The translations under genes and the position numbers were made by a program. The notes under the pieces are model-generated. The model saw nothing but the letters and a program-made list of their open reading frames with translations, did not search any database and was not told the DNA's origin. Positions 22,442 through 36,357 of a stretch of 64,000 bases of DNA are shown here, in pieces (position 1 is the first letter of the stretch; every line of letters begins with the position of its first letter). The stretch spans positions 20,844 through 84,843 of the forward strand of contig JNEU01000802.1 in NCBI GenBank assembly GCA_000697475.1, read 5' to 3'. This DNA comes from Lichtheimia corymbifera B2541 (lineage: Eukaryota > Mucoromycota > Mucoromycetes > Mucorales > Lichtheimiaceae).

Positions 22442-23428
22442 CTATTGTTTGATTTTACCACCTTGATCTAGATATTCCTTATAATACTTTTTGAAGCTAG
22501 CTGTCACCTCCTCAGAAGTGGTATCCTTGGCATAACAATCGACGAATTTGCCTTCAGGGTCCATGAGGTAGAAGAAGATTGAATGATCCACCAAATAATC
22601 TTCGCCTTCAGCTACATTGGGTGGCGATGACACATAAACACGGAACGACTTTGCAACCTTGCGAATTTCATCTTGATCGCCCGTTAAGCCAATCATGTCG
22701 GGGTGGAAATCTTTGACATATTCCTTGACAACTTCGGGAGTATCACGACGGGGATCACATGTGATGAACACAGGGACCAATGCATTATTTCCCAAGTCAG
22801 CCTCTATAATAGATAGATAGGTGAGTATTCAATGTAGAGGACAACAAGAAGAATGAGTTACAACTTACTCGTTTGATCGACCACTTCGGACATCTTATCC
22901 AATTCATCTGGGCAGATATCGGGACAATGCGTGAATCCGAAATAAACCATGTAAAATCGTCCTGCGAGATCGGTTGTGCTATCGAATCGTTGACCGGTCT
23001 CGGCATTCACCAAGTTAAAAGGACCTCCAATCTTCGGTTTGCCATAGGCCTTGACAGTTTCACGTGCCTTTTCCTCGCCTAATCAATCCTTGTTGTTGAG
23101 TTGTTGTCATTCATTCACGCATATAGCCTGTTATATACATACGTTCTTTTTGTACACGCTCCTTTTCAGATCTGAAATACAGCAATAAACCTGCTCCTGT
23201 GCCAACAAAGACAGCAGCTGCCTTCCAAGTAAAGGGCTATGTTATAAAGACCGTTAGACCCTCCGATCTCGATCGTGGTCATTTCCAGCCATAATGTATA
23301 CATACACCGGTTGTAGCACGGCTACGCATTTTATCTTCACTTGTCGCCATGCATCGTCGTGCAATGGTAGGACGGAAAGCGGGTCTACGCGATGCGTTAA
23401 GCGCGGTACGCAAGGTAGTTCTCAACAT
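22442..23428 (-). CDS. SCO1: SCO1-type mitochondrial copper chaperone
   Basis: Inner-membrane protein that metallates the CuA site of cytochrome c oxidase subunit 2. Four exons. The N-terminus is a basic, Arg-rich presequence (MLRTTLRTALNASRRPAF), followed by one membrane segment (KAAAVFVGTGAGLLLYF). The thioredoxin-like domain contains FGFTHCPDICPDEL, the CxxxC copper ligand pair, and the distal ligand His in VDHSIFFYLMDP. TGDQDEIRKVAKSFRVY is also family-typical. Exon 1 is read as ending ...ATTG before a GTATGT donor, which gives a smooth presequence-to-membrane transition. It is divergent from SSK1. Confidence 0.94.
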
Positions 23429-23818
23429 GGGTGGTGGTAAGGTAAACTGAGATAAAAGGACAACAAAATGCTGAGTGACGACGTACCCATTCCGCTCAAT
23501 TTGGTCGGTATCCGGTCCATCCACCCACCGTATTCCGGACAACACGCACTACCATTAATGTTGGGGGTGTTGAATGTTGTTATCATTATAATGGGGAGGA
23601 GAGAGAAAGAGAGAAAAAGTATATAATGAAGGAGACATGTGCATAGATGAATGTAAGCATGTCTTGTCTATTTACGTGGAACAAGCCGAAGATGTCAATT
23701 CATCGATTAGTACATGTGGCAGGATGCCAGTCAAAGTAGGATGGGGATACACAACACAGTGGTTTTGTGTGGGACAAGGAATTGAATTTAGGAAGCATCC
23801 AAGAAGGGAAATAGCTTT

Positions 23819-23868
<50 letters not shown>

Positions 23869-24091
23869 TAACCAAAAAGGCCCGCTGTGCGCACACACAC
23901 ACACTTTCACTCTCACTCTCACATACATACACACAGATACCACCTATCCCATCGTGAGACAACAACAACAACAGCACCAACAGCTACTCGATCTAGTCGC
24001 ATCTTGAGAGTTTGCCACCCATCACCACCACTCATTCCGCTTTACGCGAGATCAAGTCTTCCCATTTGGGCAGTTTTCAACACCTCCCTCC
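23429..24091. other. divergent promoter, SCO1 and SSK1
   Basis: About 660 bases. It contains a long TC microsatellite followed by TTTATAA and ACAC-rich sequence on the SSK1 side. Open frames across the microsatellite on both strands encode only Leu-Ser or Arg-Glu repeats and are not genes. Confidence 0.5.
23822..23863 (+). repeat. TC microsatellite (about 21 units)
   Basis: Uninterrupted dinucleotide tract of about 42 bases, the longest simple repeat in the window, placed in the SSK1-SCO1 promoter. Such tracts are common in fungal core promoters and can vary in length between strains. Confidence 0.9.
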
Positions 24092-27000
24092 ATGCCATCA
24101 ACACCAGCCTCACCTGTCAGTCATGCTACCAAGGACAATTCAATCGACTCTGATGAAAAAGCCAAAAAGTCAATAACCATGCACAAAGAGACTCGACCGG
24201 ATGATGATGACAACGATTCGATACCACCACATCCAGATACTCGACCCCATTTATCATATCTACGATCCGAATGGACGTCGCAAGATCTTCGAGCACCTGG
24301 TAGTAATGATGAGGAGCAGATATTACCGCAGCGTATTATTCTTCCAGCGTATACTGCATCATCAGCGATTGAAGATGAAGTCTATCGGTTACAAGTGGGT
24401 GCATCGGGTTTATGTTTGACAGCAATGATGATCACGAGTTTGAATGGGGAGGGCCATGTTATTCAATATGCTCCGCCTCTCCTTGGTCTCTACTGGCTCG
24501 TGTTGACCGCCATCATTATTTACACGCGACATGACAGCAACATGGATCATCTCCTCCCCCTTCGTCTTGCACAACAGGGTGCATTATTCTCAGTAGCTAT
24601 CATCATACCCACTATCACAACTACTACTATTGCTTCTATCTCCTCCTTGCTCATGGCATCTATCAGCCTTTGCTTATTCTTCGTCACTAAAAGAATCCAA
24701 CACGCGAATGCAATCCAGCAACAACATCATATCCAGCAACACGCATCAGCTCAAAAGGTGGTGGATGAAGCTGTACACAATCTGGCCAATCGACGATTCT
24801 CGTTTCTATCCATCGTATCACAAGAAGTACAAGATGCAGCACTCATGGTCATCACCACTTTGGAACAATTCTCACCTTCCACCATCCTCACCAATACTCA
24901 CGAGTTATTGAGTGCTTGTTCAATCGCTGTCCCCATAGCCAGTATTTCAGCCATCAACACTACCATCAAACAAGTATGCTATATCAGCTCCCATTTGCAA
25001 TTGTTGGCTCGCTTGCTTCAAGAAGGGAAACATGAATCGACTACAGCTCCTTCCTCCTCTGAGATTGGACCGATACGAAGCAATGTCTCTGTCGAATTTG
25101 ATATCGGTGACCTGGTACAAAACGTGGGAGATGCAATGGCTGGCATGGCGGCTAAGCTTGATGTCAATTTGATCCTCTATCACTTTGACAATGGAATGCA
25201 TTATACCAATGTGATGGGTGATGAAGGTGCTATTCGTCATGGATTATTGGATGTAAGTGTCTTTTAGGATTGACCAAGGTCGAGGACTAACATTGCTTGC
25301 TGCATGATGGATTTATAGTTATTGCGGAATATTCTGGAAGGCTGTACGCCTGGTGCATGCATTGAGCTTGGATTGAACCTTGAATCATCGGACACAACGG
25401 GCAAACTTATCATCACATTTGAGATCACGCATACAGCATCACCTGCTATCCCCGACAGCCTCACATCTGCATTATTGCCCAATGCCAACTTGACAGTCAA
25501 GCTTCTCGAATACTTGGGTGGTCAATTGGAGGTGACTTGTGTGGGGAAGAATCGAACACGCTACAACATCACAGTGGAAATGGAACCAGGTCATAATGGC
25601 AATCACCGGAAACTACTCTTGTTGGAGGAGCCAACATTGTCATTATACAAGCAGTATCCAAGTGTCAAGTTTTCAAATGAACCCACATTGGAGGAGCTCA
25701 ATCGTTTCATTGACAGCCTCAAAGGACTCAAAATGGTGTTGCATGCTAGAAAACGTAGCATTTTTGCTCGTCATCTTACAAGTTGCCTTGCAAGCTGGAA
25801 TGTCGATATCAGCCACGTGCCCGTAGTCAGCATCGCAACATCTACTGCATCTGATGGTACGACACCCACGAGTGAAGATGCCGGTACAGCAACAACGGGT
25901 GGTGATACTCCTGGTACTCCTGAAACGCCTGCAACGACATCCACTTGTCAATCGCCTCAACCGAGCAGCCAACAACAACAACAACAGCCTCAAGTACCAT
26001 CACCTGCTATTGCAGAAGAGCAATTGCATTCTATTCCACCCACATTTGTATTGATTGATGACGATGTTGAGACTTTGGAACGTAAACTACGCGAGTTTCG
26101 TAATCAACCACCTGCTTCAGCTCATGCATTGCAACACCATCAGCAGCTACGTCGACATAAATCATCTCGATCAACATCAGGTGGAGGACCTGCTCCAAAC
26201 TTTTTCCATCAAGGCACCGTTGCTATTATTCATTTTACATCGCTTACCAATTATAAGCGTGTACGTGATGCTATTCGTTATTTTTCATCATCACCCACGA
26301 TGCCACCATTCTCAATGCCACGTCTTGTTGTTGTACCAAAGCCTGCAGGTCCACGTCGTTTCTTGACAGCATTACACACTGCATGGCATAATTCAGTTGT
26401 TGAACCACAGTTCATGCCAATCGCCACATCACCTCTCAGTCCTACGCCACATTCAATTGCATCCGTGTTCCAACAACCACGTTCTGGTACAGGTGCTGAG
26501 TCGCCTGCTGTTCCTGGTACACCTGCCGCCGCTATGGAAACACCTCATTCGGATAGGAGTTCTCATCGTAGCTCACCTGGAGAGGCATCTCGAAGACAAC
26601 GACCTGGTAGTGGTATCTATAGTCCACCTGCAATCTTGGAAGGAGCAGCATCCTCTGCTGATACGGGCAATTATTTCCCAATGATGGGTGCTACAGCAGC
26701 AACAGCAACATCATCATCGGCAACTGGACAATCTTCACCAGGTCAAGGCAGTGGTGCAACATCACTTCATCATCGTGCAGTTGCTGCAGCTGCTGCAGCT
26801 GGAAGAAGACGTTCACACACAGATCACGCACTTCAACCACCATCACAACAAGATCTCAAACAGCCTTTGGATGCTACAGCACCATCTCCACCTCCACCTG
26901 CTACAACATCTTCTCAACCGCCGCTTACTCCAGGTGAAACACCTCATCAACCTAGTACTTCCGCTGAGGCACACGCACATGATACAACAGCAGCCATCCA

Positions 27001-28303
27001 TGATCATCCTGAATCAAATGCTGTATCGGTGGATAAAACAAGCCCTCTTCAAGGACAGCAACCTTCACCACAACAACAATCTCCAGCAGCAACAACAGCA
27101 CAACCACAACCACCACTTTCAGGAACAACTGCATCCGCATCAGGAGAGAAACCAGCAGTAGCACCCAAGGGTCCTCGTCGTGGATTGAAGCTCAATAAGA
27201 GGCGTAAAGCAGACAAGGGATCAGCATTTGCCAATGTTGTCAGTCCACCTATTAATGTCTTGCTTGTGGAAGGTAAATGTAAAATTGTGATGCAAATGGC
27301 TTCAAATCATTTATTCTTTCAATGATAGATAACATGATCAATATCGCTATCTTGTCAACATGGATGAAAAAGCACAAGATCGGATGTACAGTTGCAAACA
27401 ATGGCCAAGAAGCTGTGGAACGTTGGCAACAAGGAGGTTTCCATCTTGTATTGGTAAGGATCAATGTGATTGTATGCTTAAAGGAGTAACCATTTGACTA
27501 ACCATGATACATACATATAGATGGATCTCCAATTGCCCGTGATGAGTGGTATTGAAGCAACCAAAAAGATTCGAGCTGTTGAAAAGCAACAAAAGATTGG
27601 TGTCCTTCCAATGAATACTTCATCATCGACAACAACTGACAATGGAGGAGAAAAGGCATCAGGCACCTTACCATCCTTGACAACCTCCTCCTCTACAACC
27701 ACCGCATCCGATAACCCTGACGAGCTTGCACCATCCACATTCCGGTCACCCGTGATCATTGTAGCTCTTACTGCTTCAGAACTTGAATCGGATCGACACG
27801 CTGCACTTGCTGCTGGATGCAACGACTTTTTGACGAAGCCTATTAGTCTCGAATGGTTGGAAAAGAAGATTATTGAATGGGGATGCATGCAAGCATTGAT
27901 TGATTTTGAAGGCTGGCGACGTTGGAAGCGATCTACAATTGATAAACCTGCTCAAAGCAAGGAGAACAAGGCATCTACATCATCAAAGACAACAACACCA
28001 ACTACTCAAGAACCTCCACCACAAGCACCAGCAGCAGCTCCTTCCAAGGATGAGGAGGATGATGAGGAGGGGAAGAACAAGAGTGATGACAAGCGTAAGG
28101 GTATTATGCTTGCAGGTGCTGCTGGACTTGGTAAACGGCGTTTCTCCACGTTTGATGATAAGACTCGTCGAATGGGTGCAGGACGTGGTCAAGGTTTTGG
28201 TCCTGGCTCCATAGCAAGAAGCGGCTCTGATTCGGATTTATTGGGTGGTCGGCCCCAAAGCGACAATGATCGACGACAACAACGTTCCTCCAACAAACAC
28301 TAA
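24092..28303 (+). CDS. SSK1: Ssk1/Mcs4-type response regulator with membrane and histidine-kinase-like N-terminus
   Basis: Four exons give 1340 residues. The C-terminal receiver domain is clearly Ssk1-type: INVLLVE|DNMINIAIL (acidic pair), HLVLMDLQLPVMSGIEATKK with the phospho-Asp at 27524-27526, a Ser/Thr-rich insertion, IIVALTASELESDRHAALA, and CNDFLTKPISLEWLEKKIIE, then the family tail MQALIDFEGWRRWK. Ssk1 relays osmotic/oxidative phosphorelay signals to the HOG MAP-kinase cascade. The N-terminal ~390 residues are unusual: several hydrophobic segments (e.g. VIQYAPPLLGLYWLVLTAII), then a dimerisation-like helix (FSFLSIVSQEVQDAALMVI) without a phospho-His, and ATPase-like motifs that look degenerate (HGLLDLLRNILEG; LTVKLLEYLGGQLEV). 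It therefore looks like a membrane pseudo-kinase fused to a receiver. A long disordered Pro/Gln/Thr linker sits between them. Confidence 0.88.
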
Positions 28304-28669
28304 GCACTCTCTTTCTATTTGTTCTCAGGAGTACGATTCATACGCATTTGCACACACACATATACACACGCACATATTTGCACACACAATAGCACAATCT
28401 CTCTCTCACACACACAATGAACCAGGGAGCACCCACGAGTTTAGCTAGCGTAACAAACAACAAATCATGCTGTACATAAAAAAATAGCGCCCTTTTAGGA
28501 GCATATAAAACAAGATTGACTTTTTACAAAAGGAGAGGATTATCGGGAAAACATACCCCGTACTATATAAAAGCACATGTGGATTTAAAGAATAACGCAC
28601 TCTGTAAGTGTAATTTCTTTCTTTTTTACTACCCCATCCCTCTCGTTCTTTTTTATTTCGTCGACGACC
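28304..28669. other. intergenic with promoter of unknown gene
   Basis: About 370 bases with a CA-rich simple-sequence patch (28350-28418) and a TATA element. No coding signal. Confidence 0.4.
28564..28572 (+). promoter_or_regulatory. TATA box of hypothetical gene
   Basis: TATATAAAA, about 100 bases before the start codon at 28670, followed by a pyrimidine-rich stretch. Confidence 0.45.
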
Positions 28670-29275
28670 ATGTCGCCACCATCGCATAGTCATGTTAGGA
28701 CAACAGCAGCCCTTGCTCAATTTTTATCCACCACAGGGCCACCTGAACCCTCAGTGTCACCGCAACGTCAATTATTGGCTCGATTGCGTGTGGTTGGAAA
28801 AAAGAAAAGCAATCACTCCATGAACAATCATCCACCAGCCTATCCTCGACCCAAACACATTCCTTTACCTGTTTACCAACCACCTCCACCAGCATCATTC
28901 GAGGAAAACCAGTATCAGTATCATCATCCTTCTACTACTACTACAACAGGAACACCTCTTGAAAAAGAACAAAGCAATGATACGATTACACCTTCAAATG
29001 ATGAAAGAGAAGGGATGGATATGATGGATAACAACAACAACAGCGAATGCCCTTACTGCCATTCACCACGTTCTCATCAACGTCGTAAAAGGCGTACCTC
29101 ATGTCCAGCAGCCATCAAGTACACTCCTGTGCAATTTGCCAAACCAACGGATAACCTCACGAGTCAAGAGGCCAAGATGTTATTTACTATGATTGAGCGA
29201 CTGCAAATGCAACTTGCTCGAGAGCAGGCCTCAAGGCGGATGTTGGAACAAACATTGGCAACACAAAAGATATAA
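28670..29275 (+). CDS. Hypothetical protein with C-terminal coiled coil
   Basis: Single exon, 201 residues, not recognised. The N-terminal part is Pro/His/Ser-rich (PEPSVSPQRQLLARLRVVGK, PPAYPRPKHIPLPVYQPPPP). The middle has a Cys pair (ECPYCHSPRSHQRRKRRTSC) that could hold a single metal-binding knuckle with the later Cys, next to a strongly basic patch that might be a nuclear signal. The last ~45 residues are predicted helical and coiled-coil-like (SQEAKMLFTMIERLQMQLAR). A TATA box precedes it and the codon use matches its neighbours, so I treat it as real. Confidence 0.6.
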   Translation: MSPPSHSHVRTTAALAQFLSTTGPPEPSVSPQRQLLARLRVVGKKKSNHSMNNHPPAYPRPKHIPLPVYQPPPPASFEENQYQYHHPSTTTTTGTPLEKEQSNDTITPSNDEREGMDMMDNNNNSECPYCHSPRSHQRRKRRTSCPAAIKYTPVQFAKPTDNLTSQEAKMLFTMIERLQMQLAREQASRRMLEQTLATQKI

Positions 29276-29505
29276 AAGAATACTGTATACCCTAACTATT
29301 ATTACTCCCCACTACCACCACACACACACACTTACTCCTTATTGAGCTAGTTACATATCCTTCCCATACCACCCACAACCACCATCATGGCACTCGACAC
29401 GTGATGTTGCACTACTCTAGTTCATTAAATTATATACAAGATCGTAATTGGTATCATCAAAATATGTAGGTTGCTGAATAGCAGCAGCTGCTGCAGCAGC
29501 TTTGC

Positions 29506-30661
29506 TCAACTAAGGAGTGGTAGGAACTATAAAACGATCCACAATGTGAAACAAGGATTAGCTTTAAACAAGGAGAGTTATTAGCAAGGAGGTCACAACT
29601 TACATTGCCAACAATCACACTCGGCAAATCGAAAATATCCCGTTTGATGGTAAAACAAAACGTGCAAGGCACAGGCTTTTGTGTCGGTGTTCGAAGAATG
29701 CATGAATGGGTGCATGTCTTGTCCGTGCTGTCAAATGCATGCAATGAAAACTTCTCCCAATATTCCACTGCCGAACCATTATCCATTAACTAAGGAAGAA
29801 AAGGCTTATTACTAATACGGATCCCTTTTCCACCCCTTCAGAGCATACCTCGTAAATGTACGTTGTCGTATTCAACAAGGTATCCCTCGGCCATTGCGTC
29901 AACAGTGAAAACTCCTTGCCCACCAAACAAATTTCCCCTGTTCGCCGCCAAACTACAGTCGGTGTACCTGAAAAGCTAATCAGCTTTTCGTATTCCTATA
30001 TATGCAAAGCGTCAGCATCATGGTATATGAATCAATCATAGTAGTAATAACATACCAGCAAGGTGCGTTGAACACACTTTTCCATGAATACCAAATCCTC
30101 TTCCGTGAGATTCATAATGAGAGCCAAAAATGAAGGTCGAAATAATGCCAATGCCCTGCTGATGCGCATCAAGTCATCACTGCTCATTCTACAGATCACA
30201 TGTTGTTCAATGTTAGAGAAACGTCATAAGGTGTCTCCCCTTCCTCCTCCCCTACTCTCTCAATCTCTCTCATACATTCACCCCCCCCACCCACATGCAT
30301 GATGCACTTGCCTTTCGCGGACGTATTGGATCAAATAATGAAATCCTTGAGCGTAATTAAAAGGTTGATTGACTTGTTCATACACATCGGCTGGTGTCTT
30401 GTTGCGTTTACGATACTGCAAAGAGGTCGTACTGCTATTGCGTTTCTTGTTGGATGGCTTTTCACTTTCTGGTTGGGAAGTTGCTGGAAGAGGAGGAGGA
30501 GGAGTCGTTGTTTGGATCATGTTGCCTAATACACCATATTCTAGCCCAGTAGCCGACGCTCCGAATCCACTGAGATCCATAAAGCCGAGCAATTGCGACG
30601 TGTCGAGGAATTGATCTAGTAGATACCCCTTGTCAACTACATTAAAGCTGTTATAGTGCAT
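29506..30661 (-). CDS. ERT1/AcuK-like PAS-domain protein lacking a Zn2Cys6 cluster
   Basis: Five exons. The C-terminal two thirds match the PAS region of the gluconeogenesis activator family ERT1/Acu[77 protein letters not shown], and the terminal GNFLP. The N-terminus is short: from MHYNS it reaches the linker with a basic KKRN patch and has no Cys6 zinc cluster. I searched the minus strand upstream to ~31.1 kb and saw no C-x2-C array. Intron 1 (30189-30311) starts AG|GCAAGT; the GT alternative gives an immediate stop. The start at 30661 is the only good ATG; an acceptor-like TTATTATAG just upstream leaves room for a missed 5' exon. Confidence 0.8.
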
Positions 30662-31392
30662 GTAGCTTACCCATGGTATGAAATTGACTATAATAAAAGG
30701 AGAGAAAAAGTACGAGAAAATGACAATGACGGCTTGTAAATGACGCGAAGGGAGAAATAAAGCAAGATGAGGAAGAAGCAGTGCCTTTAAGGAGCAAAAG
30801 CAGGAACTTGTAAAGCGTGTCTGTGCAGGGTCAAACCAAGTTGGATCCCGCGTGTGTGTCAATCAAAGGTGGGAAAAAAGAGGAAAAGGATGGAAAGCGT
30901 GGGGACGAGAAAGACGCAGCATGGGATCTTCTTGTTCTCCAATAGGGAGGCGTTGCGCATGACAATCAACATTTGGCAGTTGTCAAGGTGTGTTGCTGCG
31001 CATCATTATTCCAATATCTCACATGATCTATCACACACACACACACTCATCACGACGGTATTAGGCGGGATCACACACTTTTCGTTCCATTGGATCTGCT
31101 TGTGCTTCCTTAATAACCCATTTCACTGCATAATACGCCCCGCCAAGATATAAACCATAACATACAGCGATCTAAAGAAGATTATGGGCTGTTTTTACAC
31201 TGAATCTGCTTCACAATGAAAGTGGATTCAAACTAACTATAGCTTAGTAGCGTATGTTCAATTATAGCCATTGTTCAGAGACATCCTGTCTTATTCCCAT
31301 TCGTGCGTGAAAGCACCTATTAGATGAATGGGACATGGGAACCTTGCTCGTCCATTTGTAAAATCAAGGTAAGCCTTTAGGCACCGGTAACT

Positions 31393-31878
31393 TTATCTTG
31401 AATTAGATAACAAACAATGAAGGCATGTTCTAGCTAAAAGTACATGGTATAATGAAAATGGGTGATGATCGATCAAAAGAGCCAAGTGGCTGGGTTCCAC
31501 CGACAAAATGACGGTATTGCCATGGCAACAGAGAATTTGACATTTTTGAAGGCAAGGAATATATTCTGTTACCATTGTTAAAGGGTAAGGATATGAGATC
31601 TTATCAGCATGAATACAAATGTACTCATTTGTGGCGATTCTTTGTGCAACATGCACCATATGACCATCCACTGCACCCACCTTCCCAAATCTATATTGGA
31701 TACCGGGACAAGTTCCGATTGTATATCTCTCATTAATCAGTTTATTGATGGGTGAGATTGAATCATCATTAGGATAACGACTGAGGAATAACAAGACAAA
31801 TAATAGGGAGCTCAGAAGGATAAAAGCACGATATAGACAAGTAGAAGGTAGATACAAGAGTTGTGTGTGTGTATGCAT
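31393..31878 (-). CDS. Possible small membrane-anchored or secreted protein, unknown
   Basis: Single open frame of 161 residues with an N-terminal hydrophobic anchor (YRAFILLSSLLFVLLFLSRY) and a Cys-containing remainder (TCPGIQYRFGKVGAVDGHMV, EYIPCLQKCQILCCHGN). There is no family that I recognise. It is divergent from HIS1, only ~60 bases apart. Length and the signal-anchor are suggestive, but there is no independent support such as introns or motifs, so it may be spurious. Confidence 0.35.
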   Translation of the reverse strand: MHTHTQLLYLPSTCLYRAFILLSSLLFVLLFLSRYPNDDSISPINKLINERYTIGTCPGIQYRFGKVGAVDGHMVHVAQRIATNEYICIHADKISYPYPLTMVTEYIPCLQKCQILCCHGNTVILSVEPSHLALLIDHHPFSLYHVLLARTCLHCLLSNSR

Positions 31879-31940
31879 GACTCATTGATTGACAGCTTAC
31901 ATTTGTGTTACCGGTCGGGACTTGCAGTTATATAGTTGAG

Positions 31941-33045
31941 ATGGTCGTTACAAAAGCCACCACCCCACCTTCTTCTACCCATACAGAAAACACCACTGAC
32001 ACCACAATGGACTTTGTGAAGGATCTCGACAATCGGTTATTATTCGCTGTTCCCAAAAAGGGCCGTCTTTATGAAGAATGTCTTCAGCTTCTTCACGGTT
32101 CCGACATTCACTTCAATCGCAAATCGCGTCAGGATATTGCTCTCAGCACCAATCTACCCGTCGCCCTCATCTTTCTTCCCGCCGCTGATATCCCCAAATA
32201 CGTCGCAGAAGGCAATGTCGACCTTGGCATCACGGGTCAGGATATGGTCGTTGAAAACGAAGTCGAGGACAAGGTCACTGAAAAGATGAAGCTTGGATTC
32301 GGCAAGTGCCGTCTTTGTGTTCAAGTCCCCATCAAGGGCGAATATCAATCTCTCGATTCATTGGTCGGCAAGCGTATTGTCACTAGCTTTGATGGATATG
32401 CACGCAAGATTTTCGAGCCCCTCGATCAGGCTACTGGCAAGTCAACCACCATCAGCTACGTCTCTGGATCTGTTGAAGCTGCATGCGCTCTTGGCCTTGC
32501 AGATGGTATCAGTAAGTACAGCGCAACAGAAAACGACCCTGGTTGATAATCCGTTTATCTAATTGTTTATCTATCTATCTTTGATTAGTTGATCTTGTTG
32601 GTGAGTAATAGTAGTCATGGAAACAACTTGTTGGATCGGGTTTGATAACGTATATCTTTCTTTGTTAGAATCGGGTGAGACAATGCGTGCAGCTGGTCTA
32701 CACGATATTCACACTTTGATGTCTACCGAATCGGTTCTCCTTGCCAACCAAAAGTCTCAGCACAAGGACCTTATTGAAAAGATCACTTCACGTATCCGTG
32801 GTGTTATCGCCGCCAAAAGATTCGTCTTGTGTACTTACAACATTGAACGTTCTAAGTTGTCAACTGCTGCTGCCATCACCCCTGGTCGTCAAGGCCCTAC
32901 TATTTCCTCTTTGGAGTCGCATGAAGGCTGGGTTGCCGTGTCCGCTATGATTGAGACAAAGCAAAAGGGCGAGATCATGGACAAGCTGACTGAAGTGGGC
33001 GCGACCGATATCCTGGTGACAGCATTCACAAGTTGTCGCGTTTAG
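31941..33045 (+). CDS. HIS1: ATP phosphoribosyltransferase
   Basis: First enzyme of histidine biosynthesis, joining ATP and PRPP; allosterically inhibited by histidine. Three exons (31941-32511, 32589-32600, 32669-33045) sum to 960 nt, 319 residues. Motifs: LLFAVPKKGRLYEECL, DIALSTNLPVALIFLPAADI, DLGITGQDMV, VSGSVEAACALGLAD, DLVESGETMRAAGL, and the C-terminal histidine-binding domain typical of the long, hexameric form (GWVAVSAMI, GATDILVTAFTSCRV). Exon 2 is a 12-nt microexon that supplies IDLV; skipping it would remove four conserved residues in frame. The ATG at 32007 (MDFVKDLDNRLL) aligns with the yeast N-terminus and gives 297 residues; the upstream in-frame ATG at 31941 adds a Thr-rich leader. 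Confidence 0.95.
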
Positions 33046-33403
33046 AATTTTTTTGTATCATACTATAGACACACGATAAAACGATGAGATTTTGGTTGTG
33101 TATTTGACTTGGGCATTTATGGGTAACGAGGGGAGGAGTGTGCGGAATCATCGAGATAGATCAAACGTCATCTAATGATGTTCCTTGTGAGTCTAGTGGG
33201 TGGATTCATATCAAAGGATGACACATTTATGATATTTATTATGTACAAATTGTATAAAGGGATTCATGCTTCTAATCTCAAGGTATATCTCTCGGTAGTG
33301 GAAAGCGATCTGTCAGCCAACCAAATCATTTGTGTAACCAGTAGCAAGAAGAAACTCTGTGCTGATGCACACGGAGGGGAGTTGCCCTTTATTCCAATAC
33401 GCC
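33046..33403. other. intergenic HIS1-SEC23
   Basis: About 360 bases holding the HIS1 3' flank and SEC23 promoter. No other feature seen. Confidence 0.4.
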
Positions 33404-36265
<2,862 letters not shown>

Positions 36266-36357
36266 ATAGAGAGTTCGAATTGATACATAAAACATAAAAC
36301 TACTACTATTTACAATATATATGTGTGTGAGGATATGGTATCATAAAGTGAATGGAA

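Noticed and set aside
23637..23980. Open frames on both strands across the TC microsatellite
   Set aside because: They exist only because a dinucleotide repeat lacks stops; products are Leu-Ser or Arg-Glu runs.
25854..27164. Several long frames in other frames of the SSK1 linker exon
   Set aside because: They are His/Gln/Leu-rich shadows of the CAA/CAC-rich coding sequence; the SSK1 frame alone continues into the receiver domain.
30624..30661. A 4-nt first exon (ATGG) before GTAAGC for the ERT1-like gene
   Set aside because: It would need a 34-nt intron, shorter than any other here; the ATG at 30661 in the main frame is simpler.
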